Shown in pieces: positions 53,805 through 61,633 of a DNA stretch of 64,000 nucleotides. Source of the DNA: JBBSEX01 sp038239345. Its GTDB lineage: Bacteria > Acidobacteriota > Terriglobia > Bryobacterales > Bryobacteraceae. How positions within the stretch are numbered: the first letter of the stretch is position 1; the number at the start of each line of letters is the position of its first letter. The position numbers were made by a program, and so were the translations under genes. The stretch is taken from the NCBI GenBank assembly GCA_038239345.1, contig JBBSEX010000009.1:62001-126000 (forward strand), written 5' to 3'. The notes beneath the pieces are model-generated. The model had not been told where the DNA came from and did no database searches. It saw only the letters and a list, made by a program, of their open reading frames with translations.

Positions 53805-54284
53805 ATGAGCACCAACGAAGATTACATTTCCCGGTTGAACGATCTGGTGGAAACGTGTAAAGACGGCGAAGAAGGGTTCCAGTCCGCTGCGGACGGGACG
53901 ACGAGCCATGAGCTCAAATCGATTTTTCAAGATTACTCCAGACAGCGCGCTACGTTCGGATCTGAGCTACGAAGCGCGGTGACGGGGCTAGGCGGCGCGC
54001 CGGCGACGTCGGGCCATGTTTCAGCGGCCTTACATCGTGGCTGGATCGACGTGAAATCGGCAATCACCGGCAAGGACGATCAGGCGATCCTGAACGAATG
54101 TGAACGGGGCGAGGATGCGGCTAAGGCGAATTATTCGAAGGCGATCGGCGATGGATTGCCGGCCACAGTCCTGACCTTGGTCACCACCCAATTCGCGGAA
54201 GTAAAGCGCACTCACGATCACATCAAGAGCCTGCGTGACAGCGGGATTAACACCACTACTGGCGTGCCTGTCGCTACGGCCTAG
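53805..54284 (+). CDS. PA2169-like four-helix protein (DUF2383)
   Basis: 159 residues from ATG 53805 (GGAG about 8 nt upstream). Helical throughout: ISRLNDLVETCKDGEEGFQSAADGT, LKSIFQDYSRQRATFGSELRSAV, ILNECERGEDAAKANYSKAIGDGLP and HDHIKSLRD, matching the ferritin-like/DUF2383 stress-response family. Function unproven; expression in stress or biofilm has been reported for the family. Divergent from ggt; terminator directly after it. Confidence 0.82.
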   Translation: MSTNEDYISRLNDLVETCKDGEEGFQSAADGTTSHELKSIFQDYSRQRATFGSELRSAVTGLGGAPATSGHVSAALHRGWIDVKSAITGKDDQAILNECERGEDAAKANYSKAIGDGLPATVLTLVTTQFAEVKRTHDHIKSLRDSGINTTTGVPVATA

Positions 54285-54295
54285 CGAGAAATTAG

Positions 54296-54327
54296 GGCGG
54301 TGAGGAAACTCGCCGCCTTAACTTTTT
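54296..54327. terminator. Intrinsic terminator after the DUF2383 gene
   Basis: GGCGGTGAG (54296-54304) pairs with CTCGCCGCC (54309-54317), one T-G pair, with a GAAA tetraloop, then TTAACTTTTT. It sits 12 nt after the DUF2383 stop on the plus strand and just overlaps the TonB receptor stop on the other strand; it may also work in reverse. Confidence 0.8.
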
Positions 54328-57300
54328 AGAAATCGAAGCGTAGTGCCAGTTGCATCGTTCGCGCCGAGCTGGCGCCCACTTGAGTCCCTAGCGTGGCGCT
54401 GAATTTGCCGAATGACGCAGGGTTGTTGATGTTGAGGTTTCCCGCCGCCAACCCGAAGTTGGGGTGATTCAAGATATTGTAAGCTTCTGCACGAAATGAG
54501 ACATTTGCCTTTTCGGTGATGGCGAATTTCTTGACCAGCGAATTGTCGATTTCAAAGAAAACGGGATTGCGGAATACGTTGCGGCCCGAGTTCCCAATCT
54601 CTCCCGCAGCCGGAGGGGTAAACTGCGCCACTTGATCGGGAGGAAAGAAAAATACGCCGTTGACGCGCTTCTCAATGCCACCGATACTACGGTCCGTTCC
54701 AGAGTAATTGGCGTAGGTATTTGCGACGCCGCTTACCGCCGTGGTTGCGCGCTGCGAGCTCACTGAGAAGGGTTGTCCGCTCTGCAAGATCATGAGCCCG
54801 CCCAGTTGCCAGCCACCCAGGACAGTATTCACAAGTTTCGGCCAATTGTTTCCGACTATCTTTCCCTGACCGAATGGCAAAGCATAAAGACCGGTCATGT
54901 TCAACGAGTGCGGGCGATCAAAATCGGAAAGTGCGCGATTCAGGCGAAGGTTGTTGGAATCGATTGGGGTCGTGAAACCATTCCCTTCCGCCGACACGTT
55001 GTCCATAGACTTGCTCCACGTGTAGTTGGCGGTCATTTGCAGGGAACCGGCGGTTCTTCGTACGCTCACCTGCAGCGAATTGTAGTAAGAACGTCCATCA
55101 TTGGTACCCAGCACCACCTGATTGTATTGCGGAAGGTTACGGAAGTAGGTGGACGGAAGGCCCGCAGCGGCAAACTTATTGTAGTTGGTTGCGTTTCTGT
55201 CCAAAGAATTCACTACAGTTCCCACGCGGCCTTGCGTAAAGTTGCTTGCGCCCAGAGCTGTAACGGCGGCCTGGGGCGAGCTGAATAGTTTGGAAAAAAC
55301 ATTCGTCGCCGGGACTGAGGCGCCAGAGCCGATGAACGCCTGAATTTGCTTGAAGTCGTTCACGAAACCATTTGTGTAGATTTGCGGTTGATTTATATCT
55401 TCGTTGTAGTACAGCTTCACGCCCCTATTTCCAACATAAGCGACTTGAATCAAAGTGCCTGGCGTCAGTTGACGTTGAACGTTCAAACTATAGCTTTCGA
55501 CGTACCCGGTCCTAAGCTTCGGATTGAAAAGAATAATAGAGTTCGAGCGGGTCGTCGGCAGCGTCAAGACGGGAGCGGAAGGAGCCTGGGGGAGCGGATA
55601 GTTATCGCTGAAACGCACATCACCACCATTCTGGTTCGGGAAAATGGGCACCGCCTGAGAGAAGCCCGGGGTATTTCCGTCCGCGCCATTTACCACGGCG
55701 CCTGCGTTACGGTCGTAGAAGATTCCGAAGTTGCCGCGGATCGCGGTCTTGCCGTCTCCGGTTAGATCGTACGCAAAACCAAACCGGGGTGCGAAATTGT
55801 TCCAATCGTTTTCATACCACTTACCGCCTCGTTTGACGGTCGTATTCACGCTTTGATATGAGGAGCTAATAGCGGCCGCTTGATCGAGATTTCCGATAAA
55901 GTTGTCGCGTTCCGTAGGCACCCCGAAGAATTCGTAACGAAGACCCAAGTTAAGCGTGAGTCTGCGCGTGATGCGCCAGTCGTCCTGGAAGAAATATCCA
56001 TACTCGTGCAAATTGAAGTTGCGAACTCGGGGAGTGCCTGCCGCCTGATAGTTGCTCAGATCGCTATAAAACGTCGTCGTGACGCTGTCGATTCGGCCCA
56101 ACAAGATGTTGTACAACGATTCAAAATTAGTACGGTCCGTGGAAGATAAGCCAGTCGGACCGGCCGCCGCGAGTACATTGTTACCGTTCGCGACATTCAT
56201 GGTCACGTTCGGATAAACGCCATTAAAGTTGAATCCATATTGCGTCGTGAAGCGGAGGTTTGCGCCCGCCTTGAATGTGTGATTGTTCCAGACTTTAGTA
56301 ATGTTCTCCGTGATGTCATTCACCGGCGAATTGCGGCCCTGACCAAAGCCGGTGAACCCTACGTCGGTCAGAAATGGCGCCCAGACCGGCGTTGGACCCG
56401 ATGGCCGATTGGGACGGTTGAACGATACGGTAGCGCTCTGATGTCCAATACGGAATTCGTTAAATACGGTTGGGCTGATAGTCCAATCCATTCCTGTAGA
56501 AAAGCCCCAGCGGTGGCCGCCCTGCGTTCCATTTATCTGCCCGGGAAACGTTGCATCGGCTCCATTGAGGTTATCGACGGAAGAATTGCGCTGCCAACTC
56601 CAGCGCAGGAATAGCGTAATATCCTTCGTAAGGTGATGATCGCCGCGGATGGTGAACTGGTCTTCCAAAGCCGGGGTGGAGTTATTGAAGCGAAAGCCCG
56701 CGGTGTTAAGCCCATCGCCTACATCGGTATTGTTGGGGGCGGGATATAGCGCCAGAATCTTCGCCACCGCCGGATCTATGCCGATCCCGCGCGGGTCGTT
56801 GGCGGCGATATTGTAAGTCTTCAGCGCGCCAGTGCTGTCCTTGTACGTGAATAATCCGTTACGGGCATTGAGAGTGGGTACCGTGCGCACTTGAATGGCC
56901 TGTTGATGTGTACGTGTGCCCTGAAAATTTCCGAAGATGAAGGTCTTGTTGTGCAGGATGGGTCCACCGAACGACCCGCCATAGATATTGCGAATCAACT
57001 GTGGGACCGCGTTGCCCGATTGATTGTTGAAAAAGTCGTTAGCATTCAGGTCAGTGTTGCGCAGGTAATCATAGGCGGCGCCGTGATAGGAATTCGTTCC
57101 CGATCGGGTCAGCAATTCAATCTGCCCGCCGGCGCTTCTGCCATATTCGGCTTTTCCACCTTGGGTGGTGACGCGAAATTCTTCAACCGAATCGCTGTTG
57201 TTGGCCGTCAGCGACAGTCCCAGACGGGGCACCAACGAATCATTCACGTCAATCCCGTCGAGCTTGGAATTATTGCTGCCCTGGCGCAGACCGTTGATCC

Positions 57301-57826
57301 GCGAAAAGCTGGCATCCTGACCGGCGCGAATATCGATTTGCACACCCGGCTGGAAGATCGCCAGTGTGATCGGAGTTCGGGCCAATTGGGGAAGCGTATC
57401 GATGTTGCGCATCGTAATCGCGCTCGATAAAGACGACTCGGTCATTTGCACGTTCGCCGTGTTAGCCTCGACGACAACGCTATCCACGGTCTGCCCGACC
57501 TCAAGACTAATCGTCTGCGAAAAGGTGGCCGCCACGCCCAATTCGACGTTCTTCAAGATGCCCTTGCGGAATCCTTTGGCTTCCACTGTGACCGTGTAGA
57601 AGCCCGGCTGCAAACTGGGAAACACGAACTCGCCCTGGGGGCCGGCGCTGACATCGCTCTTGATCAGCGTTTGATCGTTAACCGCGGTAATCATGGCGCC
57701 TGGAATTACAGACCCGGAAGCATCCTGAACCGTTCCTTCCAACCGCGAATTGCGTGTCTGCGCGGATAAGGCCGCGGCAAAGCACACACATAGGAATACA
57801 CGTGTCGTAACCCTGAAAGAAAGCAT
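54326..57826 (-). CDS. TonB-dependent receptor, Oar-like, with carboxypeptidase-regulatory N-terminus
   Basis: 1166 residues with signal peptide MLSFRVTTRVFLCVCFAAALSAQ. Residues 25-110 are a carboxypeptidase-regulatory-like domain (SRLEGTVQDASGSVIPGAMITA, FPSLQPGFYTVTVEAKGF), then a plug (DSVVVEANTANVQ, DSVEEFRVTTQGGKAEYG, and a GAAYDYLRNTDLNANDFFNN) and a large outer-membrane beta-barrel ending in an aromatic F (MQLALRFDF). The ORF's Oar-like N-terminal arrangement, widespread in Acidobacteria, is taken to import oligosaccharides, peptides or metal chelates. No TonB or substrate-binding SusD gene adjoins it. Single gene, unlinked start region. Confidence 0.93.
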   Translation of the reverse strand: MLSFRVTTRVFLCVCFAAALSAQTRNSRLEGTVQDASGSVIPGAMITAVNDQTLIKSDVSAGPQGEFVFPSLQPGFYTVTVEAKGFRKGILKNVELGVAATFSQTISLEVGQTVDSVVVEANTANVQMTESSLSSAITMRNIDTLPQLARTPITLAIFQPGVQIDIRAGQDASFSRINGLRQGSNNSKLDGIDVNDSLVPRLGLSLTANNSDSVEEFRVTTQGGKAEYGRSAGGQIELLTRSGTNSYHGAAYDYLRNTDLNANDFFNNQSGNAVPQLIRNIYGGSFGGPILHNKTFIFGNFQGTRTHQQAIQVRTVPTLNARNGLFTYKDSTGALKTYNIAANDPRGIGIDPAVAKILALYPAPNNTDVGDGLNTAGFRFNNSTPALEDQFTIRGDHHLTKDITLFLRWSWQRNSSVDNLNGADATFPGQINGTQGGHRWGFSTGMDWTISPTVFNEFRIGHQSATVSFNRPNRPSGPTPVWAPFLTDVGFTGFGQGRNSPVNDITENITKVWNNHTFKAGANLRFTTQYGFNFNGVYPNVTMNVANGNNVLAAAGPTGLSSTDRTNFESLYNILLGRIDSVTTTFYSDLSNYQAAGTPRVRNFNLHEYGYFFQDDWRITRRLTLNLGLRYEFFGVPTERDNFIGNLDQAAAISSSYQSVNTTVKRGGKWYENDWNNFAPRFGFAYDLTGDGKTAIRGNFGIFYDRNAGAVVNGADGNTPGFSQAVPIFPNQNGGDVRFSDNYPLPQAPSAPVLTLPTTRSNSIILFNPKLRTGYVESYSLNVQRQLTPGTLIQVAYVGNRGVKLYYNEDINQPQIYTNGFVNDFKQIQAFIGSGASVPATNVFSKLFSSPQAAVTALGASNFTQGRVGTVVNSLDRNATNYNKFAAAGLPSTYFRNLPQYNQVVLGTNDGRSYYNSLQVSVRRTAGSLQMTANYTWSKSMDNVSAEGNGFTTPIDSNNLRLNRALSDFDRPHSLNMTGLYALPFGQGKIVGNNWPKLVNTVLGGWQLGGLMILQSGQPFSVSSQRATTAVSGVANTYANYSGTDRSIGGIEKRVNGVFFFPPDQVAQFTPPAAGEIGNSGRNVFRNPVFFEIDNSLVKKFAITEKANVSFRAEAYNILNHPNFGLAAGNLNINNPASFGKFSATLGTQVGASSARTMQLALRFDF

Positions 57827-58045
57827 GTCTAAACTTATTCCCCTTACTTGAAGAACTACCTAGAGATTAGGGTGATATTACACGAGAACGGGATGTCGCG
57901 CAAGCGTTTTGAGTGTTTCGGAAGTGTAACTGGAAGTACACGAATAGAGGATGGGAGCAGGACTCGTGAAGAAACGTTCGAAAAAATAAAGCGAATTACA
58001 AAGGAGTGAATCGCGATACACCCGCGAGTGGTGACACTCTGCGGC
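57827..58045. other. Intergenic region upstream of the TonB receptor
   Basis: 219 bp, AT-richer than the surroundings (57870-58010). It should hold the TonB receptor promoter and the prepilin terminator; no hairpin or promoter pair is convincing. Confidence 0.35.
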
Positions 58046-58528
58046 CTACTTCAATTCGGGACTGGCCACGGTTGCCGGTTCCTGCGTCCAGTTCTGATGG
58101 ATAACCAACGTCTGATCGGAGAAGAATGTGCGCCGGCCGCTGCTTCCAAAAGCTTCCGGGACAGCCGCGATCGTGTAACCCGTGGGATTCCCCTGCACCG
58201 TGTAAATGTAGCCTTGATGCTTGCCTTCGGACAATGTTTTCGGCAGCAAATCAGCCGCCGCGGGTCCTGCTGCGCCACTCGCGGGCGGACCTAGTTCAGT
58301 TAGAACCACCGCATACTTACCGAACTGCGAATAGTATTGGGTTTCCGCTGTGTGTATCGCGTGCAGCTCTCGAACGGCCGCCATTTCCGAGGCCAGCATT
58401 CGCTGCTGATTGATCTTTGGAATAGCAATGGAGGCGATGATCAAGATGATTGCGATAACAATCAACAACTCCATCAAAGAAAATCCGCGTCGATCACGCC
58501 TGCGCCGATTACCACTCGCCATAGCCAT
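58046..58528 (-). CDS. Prepilin-like protein (GspG/type IV pilin N-terminus)
   Basis: 160 residues from ATG 58528 (AGGG about 9 nt upstream); a longer start at 58546 is possible. The prepilin peptidase motif is RRG-FSLMELLIVIAIILIIASIAIPKI, with a glycine before F+1 and E at +5, then a pilin body with AVRELHAIHTAETQYYSQFGKYA and a C-terminal domain. It would be cleaved, methylated and assembled into a pseudopilus or pilus. The 58592-59065 gene is a close paralogue, 63 nt away. The assembly machinery is not in the window. Confidence 0.85.
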   Translation of the reverse strand: MAMASGNRRRRDRRGFSLMELLIVIAIILIIASIAIPKINQQRMLASEMAAVRELHAIHTAETQYYSQFGKYAVVLTELGPPASGAAGPAAADLLPKTLSEGKHQGYIYTVQGNPTGYTIAAVPEAFGSSGRRTFFSDQTLVIHQNWTQEPATVASPELK

Positions 58529-58591
58529 ATAGAGATACCCTAACATGTGAGACGCAACGCCAGGCTGAAGCGTTTAAGGAAAATCGGGCGA

Positions 58592-59065
58592 TCAATTCAA
58601 TTCCTGGCTGCTGGACGTTGCCGGCTGTTGTGTCCAGTTTTGGCGGATCACCAGAGTCTGGTCGGAAAAGAAAGTCCTTCGCCCAGTGCTCTGAAAAGAT
58701 TCGGGATTCGCCGCAATCGCGTATCCTGTCACGCTGCCTTGCAACGTATAGACATATCCCTGATGTTTCCCCCTCTGCTAACGTCTGCGGTATCAGGTCG
58801 GCTGCCGAAGGCCCGCCGCTCCACTTGCCGGCGGCCCCAGTTCCGCGAGCGCCGTGGCGTATTTGCCAAACTGTGTATAGTATTGGGCCTCGGCTGCCTG
58901 GATCACATGCATTTCTCGAATAGCGGCCGTTTCAAGGGCCAGCATGTGCTGCTGGTTAATTTTGGTAATCGAAATAGAAGCGATGATCAGGATGATGGCG
59001 ATCACGATGAGCAACTCGATTAGGGAAAACCCAGGCCTGCGCCGGTAACGAGTAGCCAGAATCAT
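58592..59065 (-). pseudogene. Second prepilin-like gene, broken by two opposite single-base indels
   Basis: Start ATG 59065 with GAGGA about 7 nt upstream. N-terminus RRRPG-FSLIELLIVIAIILIIASISITKINQQ is like its paralogue (58046-58528). After GPPASGAAG one base is missing (58815-58820, C run), giving a premature TGA. Near 58772 an extra G in a five-G run restores the frame, after which HQGYVYTLQGSVTGYAI through DQTLVIRQNWTQQP and a stop at 58592-58594 are open. The two indels sit in homopolymer runs, so sequence error and true decay are both possible. Confidence 0.75.
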
Positions 59066-59121
59066 ATGCAGTTCCTCGTCCATGTGACGCAGTGCCAGCG
59101 CGATCCGTTGACCTCGAAAAC

Positions 59122-59664
59122 ATGACGACGTCCTGGGATGAGCGCCACCGGCAACGGACGCCAAAGCTTGCACCTTCACCTTTGCTGGTTCAAGCGGTGG
59201 AACATGTCGCGCCCGGTAGTGCCCTGGATGTGGCTTGCGGGATGGGGCGGAACTCGCTGTATCTTGCCCATCGAGGTTGGAAAGTAACAGCCGTCGATGC
59301 GTCGCAAGTCGCCATCGGAGCGTTGCTGGGGGAAGCCTTCGAGCGCGGCGTATCCGTGCAAACCCAGGTGGCCGATCTGGAAAATAACTATGCGATCTCG
59401 CCGGAGAGTTTCGACCTGATCTGCGCCATACTCTACCTGCAGCGCGACCTTATTCCAGCGATCCGCGCAGCAATCCGTCCTGGAGGAATGTTCGTCGGCG
59501 AATGGCTTTTAACGGGGAGTTTCGCGGCCAAGCGCGGCGAGCTTCATGAGCTTTTTGGCGATTGGAAAATCGTCCATTACGCGGAAATCGAACGGGCGGA
59601 GATTATTGCAGTAAAACCATCGCCGTCCGTGGAAACGCAAATTTCTTCCCCGCCTCATCGATGA
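59122..59664 (+). CDS. Class I SAM-dependent methyltransferase
   Basis: 180 residues from ATG 59122; an upstream in-frame ATG is possible but lies in the prepilin region. SAM-binding motif I is ALDVACGMGRNSLYLA, followed by VTAVDASQVAI and a TehB-like later region IRPGGMFVGEWLLTG. It methylates an unknown small molecule or metal-like species. Its 3' end overlaps the VWFA gene by 62 nt (59603-59664), on the opposite strand. It starts 56 nt from the prepilin gene on the other strand (divergent). Confidence 0.83.
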   Translation: MTTSWDERHRQRTPKLAPSPLLVQAVEHVAPGSALDVACGMGRNSLYLAHRGWKVTAVDASQVAIGALLGEAFERGVSVQTQVADLENNYAISPESFDLICAILYLQRDLIPAIRAAIRPGGMFVGEWLLTGSFAAKRGELHELFGDWKIVHYAEIERAEIIAVKPSPSVETQISSPPHR

Positions 59665-61633
59665 TATTCACTTGGGCAGTGTAGGCGCCGCCTTCCAGTT
59701 TTGCTAGCGGAAGCTGGAATTTCACCGGCACGACGTTCGATCTGGAACTGTCGGGAGTCAAGCGCACGGGCGACGATTCAAACGCTTTCTTCCCCCCGGA
59801 GAATAAGGCCAGGTCGGCCGAAATGCCGGCGGCGTCGTAGACCTCAAAGTACACGTACAGATTCTGATTTTTACGGAAGACGCGGGTGATACTCGGCGCC
59901 AGTTTCTGGCCTTCCTGGATTAGCGGATGGATGGCGACGGCCTTCTTATCCGTCCCGGCGGATCCGATTGCGGCGGCCAGGGGTTCCCGCTGATTAGCCC
60001 AGATTACCGAGCTCATGCGCATCGACTTCAATGCCCCTAAATCAGGAATCGTAAACTTCGATTCGAAAGTCCCCATCTTGCCGCTTTCGTTTTCCCGAGC
60101 CAGAAACTTCAGCGTGTAATCGCCCGGAGTCAGCGTCAATGCCGTATCGTATTGCACGCCGCGCTTTTCCAATTGAGCAGCCGAACCCTCATCCAGTTTT
60201 ACAGTGATGGCGTCGCGTACTCCGGTCGCCAGATGCCCCGATTTGTCGCGCACCTGTCCGATGAAATCGAGCGTGGCTGTCTGCTTGGTACCCTTCTTTT
60301 TCAGCCCGATACTGGAGCCGGGAATCTTTACGGAAATAGGAACGAAGTACTTTCCTTTGTCCAGGCGAAAGTAATCCACTTCCACGGCCAAAGGGATTTC
60401 GCTTACAGGATCGCCCAAGGTTAGCGCTTCTTCCAGCTGTCTCTCTTTATCGCCCGAGTTAAAGCTCGTGAAGACCTTGGAGGCATAGTAGCCCGCGCGA
60501 TAATCGAGCTTCGCCGAAGGTTGCGAGGCGATGCGCACTTTCAGCTTGCGGAACTTTCCATCTTGCGCCGAGTTGGTGCTGTAATAACCCAGAATGTAAT
60601 AGCTGTTGATGTCTTGCTGGGCGCTCTTGATGCCCAGTCCTAAATCGTTGCTGTCGAGCAAAGCCTTCCCGCCCGTATCGGCGGCCAAGGTGTACAGCGT
60701 CTCTTGCTGATCGTTGAACTTACTTTTCACGCCTTGTTGCGTCTTGCCGGAGAATATCCCGGTTCGCGTTGGAGGACCGGCAGTGGCATCGCCGCCGGGA
60801 ACCAGTGGAACCAAGCCCCGGGCATCAATCGGATAGAACGCCACATTCGCCCGAACCGCGGCATTTACAGTAGATCGCAACTGCGCTTGATTATCGACGC
60901 CGGTCTTCGAAATACCAGATGAGAAATACACGAGCGCCTTCTTCTCGGGAAAGACGGATAATTTGCGCGCCGCCTCTTCCAGAGCGCTTAGCTTGCGGTC
61001 GGTATTGAAGATGTTGAACTCGGTTTCATCGGCGGTGAACATGCCGCTATCGTCGTCGGCATCCTGCCCGGTTGCGCCATCGACAGCGAGTTCGGATGAT
61101 TCGCCGATCCGGAATTTCTTGATCGTGCCCAGCAGCAGATCGCGATCGTCGGTGAAGTCCTCTATCACTCGAAAGCGTGTCGTGAAAGTCATGATGGAGA
61201 CCAGATCGGATGAAGTCATCTGCGTCTTCAAAAACTTCTCGGCAGCAGCGGTGGCGCGGATTTGCTCAGCCGGAGCCATGGAGGACAAGTCGAAAAACAA
61301 AGCCAATAGACGGCGATCGCGATAGCGTGCCGGAGTTAAATCGTTCGACAGCGCGATCTTTTGCCGCACGGTTCCGGGCTTATCCGTAATCGCCGGCAGA
61401 ACGTCCGAGGTTAGGCGTTGCAGCTCAAATACAGAAATGTTCTGGGCCTTATCGTCTTCGGATAAAACAAAATCCTCTTTCTTCAGGTTTGGGATTAAAT
61501 TGCCGGACCGGTCGCGAACGGATACATTCACAACCACCAGACTGCTGGACGTAGAAAATGTCGCCGGCTCCTGCGGAACGGCTTGCGGTGCAAGAAACAA
61601 TACGAGAGCGAGCGCGGCTTTCAGAATTTTCAT
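59603..61633 (-). CDS. VWFA-related Acidobacterial-type secreted protein
   Basis: 676 residues. Signal peptide MKILKAALALVLFLAPQAVPQ. A von Willebrand A-like region (ALFFDLSSMAPAEQ, LVSIMTFTTRFRVIEDF) lies at about 110-300; the D-x-S-x-S metal motif reads D-L-S-S-M, so the site is incomplete. The rest is beta-rich (SLVVVNVSVRDRSGNLIPNL and C-terminal KNQNLYVYFEVYDAAG). This is a lineage-typical family of unknown function. It is 0 nt from the next gene's stop (61634), so probably co-transcribed with the TonB receptor upstream, and may help it bind a substrate at the surface (inference). Confidence 0.83.
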   Translation of the reverse strand: MKILKAALALVLFLAPQAVPQEPATFSTSSSLVVVNVSVRDRSGNLIPNLKKEDFVLSEDDKAQNISVFELQRLTSDVLPAITDKPGTVRQKIALSNDLTPARYRDRRLLALFFDLSSMAPAEQIRATAAAEKFLKTQMTSSDLVSIMTFTTRFRVIEDFTDDRDLLLGTIKKFRIGESSELAVDGATGQDADDDSGMFTADETEFNIFNTDRKLSALEEAARKLSVFPEKKALVYFSSGISKTGVDNQAQLRSTVNAAVRANVAFYPIDARGLVPLVPGGDATAGPPTRTGIFSGKTQQGVKSKFNDQQETLYTLAADTGGKALLDSNDLGLGIKSAQQDINSYYILGYYSTNSAQDGKFRKLKVRIASQPSAKLDYRAGYYASKVFTSFNSGDKERQLEEALTLGDPVSEIPLAVEVDYFRLDKGKYFVPISVKIPGSSIGLKKKGTKQTATLDFIGQVRDKSGHLATGVRDAITVKLDEGSAAQLEKRGVQYDTALTLTPGDYTLKFLARENESGKMGTFESKFTIPDLGALKSMRMSSVIWANQREPLAAAIGSAGTDKKAVAIHPLIQEGQKLAPSITRVFRKNQNLYVYFEVYDAAGISADLALFSGGKKAFESSPVRLTPDSSRSNVVPVKFQLPLAKLEGGAYTAQVNIIDEAGKKFAFPRTAMVLLQ

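Noticed and set aside
53742..53930. Extended N-terminus of gamma-glutamyltransferase
   Set aside because: No signal peptide is produced and it crosses the start of the divergent DUF2383 gene; GTG 53741 yields a normal signal.
54288..54330. Considered a small RNA gene
   Set aside because: The GAAA-looped stem with T-tract directly after a stop codon fits a plain terminator.
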